DNA of 64,000 bases from Euborellia annulipes (taxonomy: Eukaryota > Arthropoda > Insecta > Dermaptera > Anisolabididae). Position numbers and translations under genes: made by a program. Of the stretch, positions 28,601 through 41,600 are shown piece by piece (positions within the stretch are counted from its first letter, which is position 1; each line of letters starts with the position of its first letter). The notes below the pieces were generated by a model, which ran no database searches, had not been told where the DNA came from, and saw only the letters and a list, made by a program, of their open reading frames with translations. Location: the NCBI GenBank assembly GCA_023213315.1, contig JAKCPI010005103.1, positions 110,138 to 174,137 on the forward strand. The letters are read 5' to 3'.

Positions 28601-29575
28601 TTTTTTAATCATTTCAGTGTCGTGAGATCGGATCTGAGACACATGAAGAACTTCTCCGAGTTCTTCATGAACTGCACACAACAATGAAGACCTACCAGGC
28701 ATATTTGGGGGAAGCGAGACAAGCCGAGTCCAAATTAAGACAAGCGGAAGCTCAAAGGGCCAAACTCGAACAAAGTCTTGCCAAAGACAAACTCGAAAGG
28801 AGCAAAAAGTATCGTCTTATCGAAAAGGAAGTTTCCAAGGTAAAAAGAAAGCTATAAAGTCAAACCCCATGGGAAGGGATTACTAAATAAAAAATTTCCA
28901 TTTGTTCACTTTTTCTAAAAAAAAAAAAAAAAAAAAACTTAAGACTAAATAAATATTATTTTTTATATCGTATTTTAATAAATAAATATCTTCAAGTGCA
29001 GGTATAAGATTAATTTTAAAATATATATTCGGTGCCGCAGACAGATATGGTTAGGGGGCCCGGGCCGGGCCCACTGAGGCAGCTCTTAAAGAAAAGAAAA
29101 TTATTTTTTTAAATAAAAACTGCTATAACTCCAAATGTTTCAAGAAAAATAAAATATTTTTCATAACAATTTCCCTTCAGAAGGGATCCGGGCCTTTTAA
29201 GTTCTAACTAGTAATAAGTCATGAAAAAATATCTCTTTAAAGCGCATATATATATAGAATTAACCCTTTTTTAAAACGGTTTGGAGGGGGGGGGGAGGCT
29301 TAATACACAGCCCCGAGGTCATCAAGGCTCTCGACGGCCCTGAGTACACAAATTATTATTTTCACCTTTACAAGATTGTAGTTTTTTTAGAAGAATAAAG
29401 CAGCTTAATATATAATAATAAATAGTCTACATATTTTATTTTTTGATAAAAATTACAATAACAAAATTACCATTCTTCTATCTTGAGAAAATGATTTGCA
29501 TGTCAGCCATGTTTTATTATTTCAAATTAAAGAAGTCACTTTTGTACGAAGATTGCCAAATGGCATGAAAATGGC

Positions 29576-29608
<33 letters not shown>

Positions 29609-32600
29609 TGAAAAGGGCGATTAACGCCTTTTACATCCCATCTCTGAATAAAGCAGCAAAGTCCCCTTGTATTTTTACATTTTTATATCTTTTCAGATTT
29701 ATATGTAAATTATGATAACTTCCACCCTAAAAAGAATTATACAAAAATGGAAAAAAAAAATTCTGATTATATTCACATCGACTTTTTTTTTTTTTTTTTA
29801 TAATTAATATTAACTCTTCAGAGCAAAAAACTCCATAATTTCTGAATCTTATAATTATATAGGGCTAATAATAAATTAAAAAAGGGCAATAGCTGAAGAG
29901 TTAATAAAATGAGGCAAACTTGACAAAACGTATATCATAGCTTCTTGATAGCCTATCAAATAAGAATTCAAATACAATCTCAACATTAAATCATTCGCTT
30001 AATTTAGCAGAAAAAAAAGAGAATAAAATAAAAGTATTATGTGGCGGCAGACTCATTTGAATACATTTGAATTCAATTTGTTCTCCTCAAGAGTGGAGGG
30101 TGAAGTTAAGACTTAAGTATGGGTATGCGTGCTTCTTCAACCGGTGGAGGTCCCCTTTTAGCAATTCGATCGTCGGCATGACATGAGTCATTCCCCAAGA
30201 CCCTTGGTGATTCACCCTTAACCCTCAAGCTATAAAAATTGTGCCAATTGTGGAGAAAAAATCACCAGAAAATCCAATTTACAAACAATTTTTTTTTATT
30301 TTAATTTTAATATGTTTACTTTTAAACTTATAATTTTGCGTCTTTTAAAGATATATACAGTATATATATTTTTTAAGTTATATTTATTAGGCCATTAGTT
30401 TTTATATTTTTCTAAAAAATAAAATCACTTTCTTTTTTCTCTATAAAATTCTACGCCTTTGCCTTTAGGGCGTGAATTTATTCTTTTTTATATTACTCCT
30501 ATATAGTAACTGGGAGGGTTGTGCTTGTATTTTGTTCTTTTTTAACATATTGTCTTTTAACCATCCCACTCTGATAAAATGGGGTCACTTTGACTTTTAT
30601 CATAAAAAAAAAAAAAAAAAAACAGCTAAAGCCTTTCACACTCGGCACAGCGCTGCGGCCCTAAGTTTGAACCAATTAGTATGAAAATGTTAATTTAGTC
30701 ACCAGGTTTAAATAATTATGAAAATTTTAATTCCCTAAAAAAAAAAAAAAAAAAACTTTTTTTTAATTATTCCGAAAGCAAATTGCTTTTGAGTTGTGAT
30801 TTTAAAATATTAATTTGCTTTAGATTGAATTTATTTATATTGGGGACAAAAAGAGAATTTTTTTTTTAATTTGAATTGATAGGCTATCAAAAATATTTTT
30901 TTACACACAAAAGAAAAATTGAATTTTTGTATAATTCAATGCATTGTGTGTCATGCCTTTTGTTCTTTTTTTATATTATTATTATTATTATTATTATTTA
31001 TTTTTTTTTTTTCCTAAAATCGGTAAAACTGATATTGATTAAACTAATTAAAAATATATATATCATTTTTCAATCTTTAAATCTTAATTATAATTTTAAT
31101 AAGGATATCTAATTTATCAAAGATCCAAGCTTATAAGTATTTTGCCCTTTTGCCATTCGATTAAATTTTACAGGAAATCCAAATAGAAGAGTCTCAAAAG
31201 TAATTTTTAGATTAACTAATGATTCATTGTGCTTTCTTGAAAGTTGAGAGCTTACATTTATATTTATTTTTGTATACAGGATGTCATCATTCTTAGTTCC
31301 CTCATAAATTTACTAGCTTATGGAAATATAAAATTATTTCTAAAATACTACCTACTAATTTAAATATTTTTTATTTTAGCGGACAAGTAAGCATCAAGAT
31401 GCCAGGCTGAAGGCCCTTAAAGCCAGGAATGAGTATATTCTCTGTTTGGAAGCTTCTAATACAACAATTCATAAATATTTCGCCGATGATCTCTCCGATC
31501 TCATAGACGTAAGATATTTTTTCTCTTCTCTGTTCTCATATAAGTTTTTATTTACAATTCTTTATAGGTAAAATTTTTTTTCACTTTCGACATCAGGAGC
31601 AATTTGAACATCATTCATATTTTTTTAAATAATTTGTGTAAATTAAGGTGCGCTTCTCGAAAAGTCGTTAGAACACTATTGACTACCGAGTTAATCGAGG
31701 CGGCAAGAGATGGCGTTAGTTTTTTCCATAGGAATACATGGGATTTATTTAATTTCATTTTAAAGTTTCCAGCTAATTAATTAAGGGTAGAAAATTAATT
31801 ATGTTTTAACACAATGATTACTAATTTAATTATTTACAACTTATAGAGCTCCTTTTTTTAAATACAATTTATTTAATGAGATTAATCTAAAAAAAAAATT
31901 TATTTTTTCGAAAATCAAAAAATCAAAAAAATGGCTTCTACAGTATAAGTTATAGATATTTTAAAAAAAAATTTGAGGTCGATAGCTTCAAAATTGTGGC
32001 CGCTGGAAACTCCCTAAATTAGCACCCCGAGACGCGCACCTTAAATAGATTGTGAACTTGGGTTAGCCGAGATAAGACCTTATTTAAATAATTTTTATGC
32101 CGATCCAGAAAAAAAGAAAATTCAAGTAAAGAATAATAAATAAAATATTATGCCTTTTATATTTAATATCAGAGGCATTTGAAGGAAAGTTGCCACAGTT
32201 AATTCCCTGTAATGCGCGTTGCATAGTTTTAATTAATTCGTCATATAAAATATTTTATTCAAACTTTTTCATTTTCAAAAAGAAAGTTTAAATTATGGTC
32301 AAAGAATTGCCCGAGATCACATGGGCGTCCGCAGGATTTTTTGCAGGGGGGGGGGGCATGCCACTTCCAGATAAGTATAAAAAAACGTACTTTGATATTA
32401 ATAATGTTATACATCTCTTACAAGTTAGTATTTAAAGCTTTCTCACCGTGGCAAGGTGAATGTATACTGAGAAAGCACAACTTTAGTTAATACTCACAGC
32501 CAGTATAATAATTAGTTATCATTTTAATTTTCCAGGGGGGGGGGGGCAAGTGCCTGGTTGCCCCCCCCCACCTGCGGACGCCCATGCGAGATCATAATGC

Positions 32601-35600
32601 CACGGGTTATTCCCCTCTCTTTATCATGTACAGTAGAACCTCGATAAGTTAAAGTTCAAGGGAAACGGTTAGAAATTTGAGTTATCGAGTTTTTTACTTA
32701 TCGAGAGTTGAAGTTAGAGAGGTTATTGAATATAATTTTTAACGTACCGAGGTTTATTGACTTTGGTCACGTGAGTGAAAAAGGAATTTCGTTTGATCTA
32801 TTTGTTTATTTAGAATAGTTTAGTTAAATATAAATTAAATTAATAGATTTATTTATTTACAAAAAAATCAGTAATTTTTTTCTGCTTCATGTATTTTTGA
32901 TTTTCTGCATCAAATATTTTTTCGATGATATGTAAAGAAATACTTTAAGCTATAGAGGTCACCAAAATATTATTTTAAGTTATCGAGGGCTATGCTCAAA
33001 ATATTTGTTTAAGTTACAGAGGTTTTGTTCTTTAAGTAATAGAGGTTTTACGCTGTCAAGGGAAGGGAATTGAAAAAATTTTTAAGTTACGGAGGTTTTG
33101 AACTTTGCGAGGTTTAACTTATCGAGGTTCTACTGTATATACTTTTATGACGATCTCCAGAAAATAAAAAGGTGTACTTTATATTTTCAAAATCAAAACT
33201 CCGAACATTTTTTTAAATGAATTTAATTTGAAATTCTAAACTCGTTTAACAATTTTGCATATTTTCTCGTTAACTTTGAAATTAGAATAATCAAATTATC
33301 AATGCCTTCTTCTCTCTTTTGGGGTGTAAACAAGGGAGTTTCGTATTTCGTATTGCTTCACGTTTCTCAATTAAAACAAAGATGTGGGGATTTCTTAACA
33401 TTTGGTAGCTAAAGATTTTATTACAACTTTCTTTAGTATTATTACTAATTTTTTTTAGAATGATGGAATGCTTTTTATCATATAAAAATTAAAAGCGAAC
33501 AAAAATATTTTTCACCCCAATAAACTCGTTTATCATTGAAAAAAAAAATTTAATTAGTCCTATACTATAAAATATTCTTTCTTTTTTTTTAAATTTCAAA
33601 TAGATATATTCAGAAGACACTTAAAAATTTTAAAGGACCACCCAGGATTGATTGGATAATAAATATGCTTGTTTGATTGCAGTGCATGGACCTGGGCTTC
33701 CACACGTGCGTTTCGCGAGCCCTTCTTCTGCACGTCTCCGCTGAAGAAGGGTGTGTTCGAGCTCATCAGGCCGCCCTCGATGCAATGACATCATGTGTCA
33801 ATGGTCTCGACTCAAGACTCGATAAACAACGTTTCCTCGAAGCAAGCCATCACGCCTTCATGGTGCCCAAAAAGTTCGAGTTTCAAGGAATACGGGATGA
33901 GGTAATTTAAAATTTAATTATCTATGTAATTCATTGGATAGTTAAAATAATAAATGACTCCGTTTTATTATCTTTTAGCATCCTTGTGATGGTGAACTTC
34001 AAAAACAATTACGGGCTGAACTTGAAACACGACTAGGACAACTCTCTGCTAGGATTACATCTCTTCGAATCGAAAGTGAAGAGGTAATTTTAATTAAAAA
34101 TCAAATTATATGAAAGAGAAAAATTGACAAGATTGGAACAAATAAAATACTTTGAATGCTTTATTATTATTCGAATTTATTTGCGCTCCACACACAAACA
34201 CTGCTCTTGGTAATCAAAAAGTATTGAGAGTATTTTTATTTTTTCCCTTCAACTTAAGCTTCACACTGATAAATGTTATCAAAGTCTTTAACGAATTTAA
34301 CACTTTTTTTTTATTAGGTTTGGAAAACACTTGAGACTGCTGAGACAACATTATTGGCTATGTTAACTGCTAAAGATGTAGATTGCACTGCATATTTCGG
34401 TGAACATGCCGCAGCCACACCAGCAACCACCCGACCCCCCGAAACAGCGTCACTAAAACTCCGAGCAGACCGACACGAAACTGAAGAATTCTATTTATCT
34501 GTATGTTTATTTGTCAATGATAGCATATTTTTTTTTTACGAAAGAACGAATAAGTAATTTTTTTTTTTTTTTTTTAGAAATTCCGTGAATATCTTCTGGG
34601 AACATCTCGAATTGCTCGGTTAGAAGCCAAACATGAACATTTACGTACTGTGGTAATTCCTGCTGCTGGAGGCGAAGGCGGCGATTCTCCGACACCCTCA
34701 GCAACTTCCATAGGGACACCTGCATCACAACAGAAACAACAACCAGTGAGACGCAAACGTATCGGAAGACTTCATCAAATTAGTGGTCAACCGAAACTCT
34801 TTGGTGGTAGTCTCGAGGAGTATTTGGAAACAACCAATCAGGAGATTCCTCTTATTGTCAAGAGTTGTATACGAGTCATTAATTTATATGGTAAATTAAT
34901 TCATATAAATTATTATTTAGGATAAAAGAAAGAAAGAGCTAAGTTGTTGTTTGATTCATTTTTTTAACATTCTAAATTTAAGTGTTAGCCGATCCTCAGG
35001 CCTGAAGACATAGACGTAACTACGTAAATAGAGGGGTGGGGGGAAGGGACCAGCTATCCTCCGGGGGCCTGGAAAGTCCCATATTTTCTAAATTTTTTTT
35101 GGGACTGTGAGCTTTCTGGGGGGGGGGGGGGCACCCCTCCTAGTTAGGCTCATGCCTGAAAAAAAAAAAACAAAAAACAAAACGCTTATATTTAATTATA
35201 TTTCATAGATTATTAAAACTTGGAAAATAAATTGAACATAAGAATATTTTTTTGATTATTTGGTAATTACAAATTTGTTATAAAACAGCTTATTAATCTA
35301 TAATATCATCATTTTATAAACTTTTTTTGATAAATATGGCTTAAATTCCCCCCCCCCCCCCCCAAAAAAAAAATATAAATAAATAAATAAATAAAAACTT
35401 GTATTATATAGTATTGGTGATGGGTAGGCAGCCAGGATTAGAAATAAAACACGAAATTTTATCTCATTCTACTCGTCGACGTTTCGGGTGCTAATCGCCC
35501 CCTTCCTCAGGACCTGGTCGACAATTTTTAATTTTAGAAAAATAAAATATACATTGCAAATATACATAAATATTAGAAGTTATTAGAAACTTCTTTTCAT

Positions 35601-38600
35601 TTGCTACTTACTGAGCAGGTGTCAATTATAACAAAGAGATGTCATTTGTTGTGATTTAAACATTTTTATTACAATGTGAAATTTTAAGTAGCAAGTATGC
35701 TTTCATTCAATACAAGGTGTTGTTGAAGCAAAAGTCTCGATTAGAATGAATAGTAGTTATTTCCTTTCTCTTGTCTTATAATAAATTTTCAATTATATAA
35801 TTAGATCGCTTTTGCTAATTAGTTTATTTTTAAACAAATCTTTCAAATAAAGAATTATTATTTTTTTCTTTTTTTAATATTTCCCCCTCCCCTTTCTTAG
35901 TTAAATTAACATTTTATAATCAAGTTGTTGTAAATGCAACTCAATTTTTGTATGTCCTCTTTATAATTACAATTGTTTGGATGAACTCTCAGTCAAAAAT
36001 AAAAAAAGATCTACAGCCCTTGCAGTACACGCTCTTGACATTCACCACGATTTTGACTATGAAAACTTTCAAATATTATATCAAGAAAGCAATTATTTTA
36101 AAAGAAACTTTTTAGAGATGATCGCAATTAAAAAACATCCAAACAATTGTAATTATAAAGAGGACATACAAAAATTGAGTTGCATTTACAACAACTTGAT
36201 TATAAAATGTTAATTTAACTAAGAAAGGGGAGGGGGGAAATATTAAAAAAAGAAAAAAATAATAATTCTTTATTTGAAAGATTTGTTTAAAAATAAACTA
36301 ATTAGCAAAAGCGATCTAATTATATAATTGAAAATTTATTATAAGACAAGAGAAAGGAAATAACTACTATTCATTCTAATCGAGACTTTTGCTTCAACAA
36401 CACCTTGTATTGAATGAAAGCATACTTGCTACTTAAAATTTCACATTGTAATAAAAATGTTTAAATCACAACAAATGACATCTCTTTGTTATAATTGACA
36501 CCTGCTCAGTAAGTAGCAAATGAAAAGAAGTTTCTAATAACTTCTAATATTTATGTATATTTGCAATGTATATTTTATTTTTCTAAAATTAAAAATTGTC
36601 GACCAGGTCCTGAGGAAGGGGGCGATTAGCACCCGAAACGTCGACGAGTAGAATGAGATAAAATTTCGTGTTTTATTTCTAATCCTGGCTGCCTACCCAT
36701 CACCAATAGTATACACAGTCTCCAGCCAAAGAAAAATTTAACTTGTATTATATATTCTTTAAAATTTATTTATTTTTGGAGGAGAAATATTTTCTGATTA
36801 TTCTCTGATTCAAATATTTTATTTTGAATCCTCCCAAGTATTATTTTAATTAAAAAAAAAAATAAATTTTATTTAACTTTGAGGATAGTCTTAATCAGAG
36901 CCTGGATGAATGAACAGACTTTAAATGAATGAAACACTCGTAGGCCTACTCTCACTCTCTTTCTTTCTTTTATTTTCTAAATAAATTTGCACATTAAACA
37001 TAAAATTATTGATATTAATATAAATTCAAACATTTTTTCAAGATTTAATCATTTCAATTAGATATTAAATTTCGAGATATGTTTGCCAGCTTTACCATTG
37101 CCAAGGAATTATTTTTATTTAGTGGAAATATATTTTTTTTGTGCTTGTCAAGTGTACATTGGTTTTGTGCATAGAAGTCTGGAGATCCCATGCTTCGACT
37201 CGAAGGCACCAAATGGTAACTCGATCTACTAAAAAAAATACTCACAGAAAAAATATAAAATATTAGTTTTAGTCTATATTTTTTGCTTGTCTCTTGAACC
37301 CCTGTCCGGATGAATCAGACACAATTTATCCATATCAAATTTCAATATCTATTTTTATTTCTTATCCCCAATTCATTTATATAAAATATGACTAATAGAA
37401 TTATTTTTTTTTAAACAGGTCTACATCATCAGGGCATTTTCCGGGTTTCTGGCTCGCAAGTAGAAATCAACAACTTCCGAGAAGCGTTCGAAAGAGGCGA
37501 AGACCCCCTCGCTGATGTAACAGATGCATCTGACATAAATAGCGTTGCAGGGGTGCTTAAACTTTATTTAAGAGAATTACGAGAACCACTTTTTCCCATT
37601 ATCTATTTCGATCATTTTATGGAACTTGCTCGTGAGTGTTTTAATTAATTAAATTTAATATAATATAAAAACTTTTAATTTATATTTTTTTTTTATTATT
37701 TTAGAACTGGAATATAAACATGATTTCGTGACTCGTATGCGTGAGCTCGTGCAATCTTTACCTCGTCCAGTTGTCATAGTCATGCGTTATCTTTTTGCCT
37801 TCCTTAATCAGTAAGTGAAATCTGAAATCAAATAAACAAAATAAAATTAAAAAGAATAAGTAGTTATATAATGATAGAATATAGTAAATGCCACTTATAG
37901 TACCAAAAGTTGTACAATTATAATCTGAAACTTGAATATGAATTTCATATTCGACCGATCCTCTGCACCTTTCTACAGAATTTATTATTATTTTTAAACT
38001 ATTAAAATTTTTCATTTATTATTGCTATAACAATATTTTTTTTTTTAATATGTCCTGCTATTTTTTCATGGATATTTATTATATATCGTTAATTTTAGTC
38101 TCTCCGAGTTCAGCGATGAAAATATGATGGATCCATATAATTTGGCCATCTGCTTTGGGCCGACTCTCGTTCCTGTTCCCGAAGACAAAGATCAGGTTCA
38201 ATATCAGAATCAAGTCAACGAACTTATTAAAAATATCATTCTTTTCAATGAGGATATTTTCCCAATTGATGGAGGGTGTCTTTACGAAAAATATATCAGC
38301 CGAGAGCCTGATGACACGTAAGAATCTTAAATATTTTAGAATTTTCTTAATAGTTTTTAGAAAATTATAAAAAAATTTTAATAACATATTTTTTAATTTT
38401 TAGGGACGTCGGCGATGCTCCACCTGATCAATCACAGGATGATATTGATTCGGAAATTTATCCCTCAGAAGATGGTAAGAATTAAAGTTTTAAAAAAATG
38501 TTATTTTTTATTTTATTTTTATAAGAGAAATAATATTTTAAATTAATTTAAATTTTTCCTTTATTATCGTTCATACGGTGACAGGATGGTTAATATCTCT

Positions 38601-41600
38601 GCTTTCTACCGGACGCTTTGTGGCCTGTCTGATCGTTTGTTTATTCCAATTAGTAGTTGGTTCCAATCCAAAGAGATAGCAAATCCTTCCCTTTAGTTTA
38701 TGTCAAAGACCAGATTTTCCTTATAAAGTATATAGTTTTTGTTTGTCCGTTATAAATTTAAAAAAAAAAAATTGAGTGCTTAATTTTGTATGTTTGTTTG
38801 TTTTTTTTTAATTTAGAAATTTGAAAACTATAGATACATAATTGATAGATCATTTAATTTGGTCGTTGATAAATTTTTCATCAAATATACATAAAAGGAT
38901 TTTAATTTTTCTATACATTCTTAATAAAATTTAATTTGAATTGCAAATTTTATTCAGGAATTTGAAAATACAAATGTAGTTAGAAAAAATATTTTATTTT
39001 TTAAAAGAACGTATCCAAAATTAAGTCCCCCCCCCTGTACTTAATAATTTAGCCGATGCTCTAAAAATAAGATATCTTTTTTTAAGTCTTCGGCATCTTA
39101 GGCCACATAGACTTTTAACGAGATACAATATATTAGGATTCCAAGCACATTTATTTATACCATTTGGTATCCAAATGATTTAAATAAATTCATTGGAATG
39201 ACTGGCCCTAAGTCTATCAATATTGATTAATTTTCAACATCTCAAATTTCATCAGAGGGAAGAGGAGGAGGAGGGGGGGGGGGGATAAAAAAAAATCTAT
39301 AAATTTTCTTGTCAACTCTATATCTATTTTAAGGATTAAATGTACAAAAATATTTTGCAATCAAGCTTTCAATTAATAATAGACAAAAAAATGTAAATAG
39401 TGAGATGAAAAAGTTGAAAAATATTTCGGAAATCGCTTTGTTGCCCGCAACAGAGCGGCGCATTTTATATTTTGCGATAAGAATTTTTTATTTATAATAA
39501 TTTATTAATAAAAAAATTAAATTTACATTTAAATTAGTATATAAACATTATTACATAGCATGATTTATTATTTTATAATTGGATACATATTTTTAATAAC
39601 ATCCAGAGATTGCAAAATATTTTTACATGTTTTATCTTTTAGAATAAAATAGGTTTTTTATTATAATAATTAATGATAGTATTAATAGATTTAATAAAAA
39701 ATTTAGTATGACATTTTATTAACTTTAGCATTTTGTGAGGGTAGTTTGAATTTTAGACAAGACTGTCGAGGGAAAGTGGAGGAGAGCCCTTCTGCTAGTC
39801 AATTTTTTAAAGATTAGGTTTTTAATTTTAATTTCTCTTTTGATATGACACATTACGTGAGCTTTATTTGATCATTCTTGCGGAGTGGGGAGCGCAAATT
39901 TATACAGTCCTGGGGGCTCTGATTTTAAAGGAAATAATGAATTTGTCTACGTCGTATTTTAATATATTGCTTTTCCTGAATCCAATGATAATTCACTTAA
40001 TTAGATAAAGAAAATCATTTCAACTTGAATATTGTTGTGACCCTGTCTAATTGTGTTTCCATTTGTGTGCTTGTGTGAATTTTGGCGTCTTCGGCCGACT
40101 TCTAAGCAGAATCTGAATCATTGGAAGCAACGGCCCAATTTGATTTTCTCGCACGAAGTGAAAGAGAGCTCAGTTTGAAGAAAGGTGATCAAGTGCAACT
40201 TTTCTTACAAGTGAGCAACGACTGGTGGCGAGGAGCCGTTAATGGAAGAGAAGGACTCATTCCCGATAAATATATTCTTCTAAAAATCAAGTAAGAAATG
40301 TTTTTATCAAACATAAAATTTTATTTATGGAAAAGTTAATGTCAAAAGCTTTTGTTTTTATTTAAATCAAATGAAAATTAAAAAATTTGAAATTGAATTT
40401 GAAATTTGGATTGGCATTCTTAATATATAGATGAGTTTGTGTTTGATAGGGCAAAAATTGCGCCCCTTGGAATCGAACCAAGACCTCCACGCTTTCGCGG
40501 CGGGCGGACTGAAAGTCTGGAGGTCCTGGTTCCACTCCAGAGGGCGCAATTTTTGCCCAATCAAACACAAACTCATCTCGCAAAATTGTTATATTAAATA
40601 AATAAATAGCCTTCGGGCCTTGGTGTAGGAGTTAGCGTTGCTGGCTTTCTGTACCAAGGGTCACGTTCGCATCCCGTCTCATGCGACAATTTAATTCAAT
40701 TTAATTGGCTACCTATAAGTTGAAATAAATAGAGACGGGCTCTAAATGGCCTCCATTGCCGAAAAAGACCTTAAATAAATAAATAAATAAATAATTTATT
40801 ATTTATTATGTTTTGCTCAAGGGTTAAATAAAAATTATTATTATTATTATTGCATTCCTTTTTGCGCAGAAGCTCAGAATTTTGAATTTTCTAACACAAT
40901 GATCTCAAAGGGAGACAAGAAAAAAACTTGCCGTGATTAAAACTTCCCATCATGAATGCGAATTTTGATTAGAAGTTTCACTTCTCTTGTGTGTTATATG
41001 AAAACATGTTGTTGTTTTTTCTTAATACGCAGAGATGAGGAGCGAGATAAACTCGAGTTAATTAAATCGTCCTCTTCCTCGTCGGAGGAATCGGTAATGA
41101 AACGCCGAGTTTCCTCAAGTAATGGCTCTTCGATCTCAAGCTCCGGTGTTGGTGGTGGCGGAAGCGGAAGCGGAAGTGGAGGCAGTGCTTCACCAGTGGG
41201 ACAGCAACCCCCACCCATTGCCCAGGCACCCCAAATCATCGCTACCGGATCCCCTTTGGTCGTGTCAGTCGTGAATAACGCCGTCGAACAAGAGGTATTA
41301 GAGACCACAGTGTGATTTGTGATTTCCACTCCACTTATGTTGTTCATTTTTAGATTTTTTTTTTTTTACGAATATTATTCAAATGTTATGTGTTGTTGTC
41401 TTTTCATTGAGGATAATTATCCTGGATAAATTATTCATATCCTCTCTCAGCTTTAGAAATGTTATTACTTAAAGAGACTTTAAATCCACTCTCTTTATCA
41501 TACTATTATTTGATTAATTATAGAATATAGAATCTTTACAAATTTTTTTTATTAATTTCCAAGTTATAAATTATACCAATTCTTTACACTCCGCCTCTAA

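Noticed and set aside
34507..34756. Minus-strand frames opposite exon g
   Set aside because: Shadows of a coding exon with GC-rich third positions.
38079..38387. Minus-strand 102-codon frame opposite exon j
   Set aside because: Exon j is a clear RhoGAP exon on the plus strand; no support for the antisense frame.
40994..41347. Minus-strand 117-codon frame opposite exon n
   Set aside because: Mirror of Ser/Gly codon repeats; the plus strand has acceptor, phase and domain continuity.
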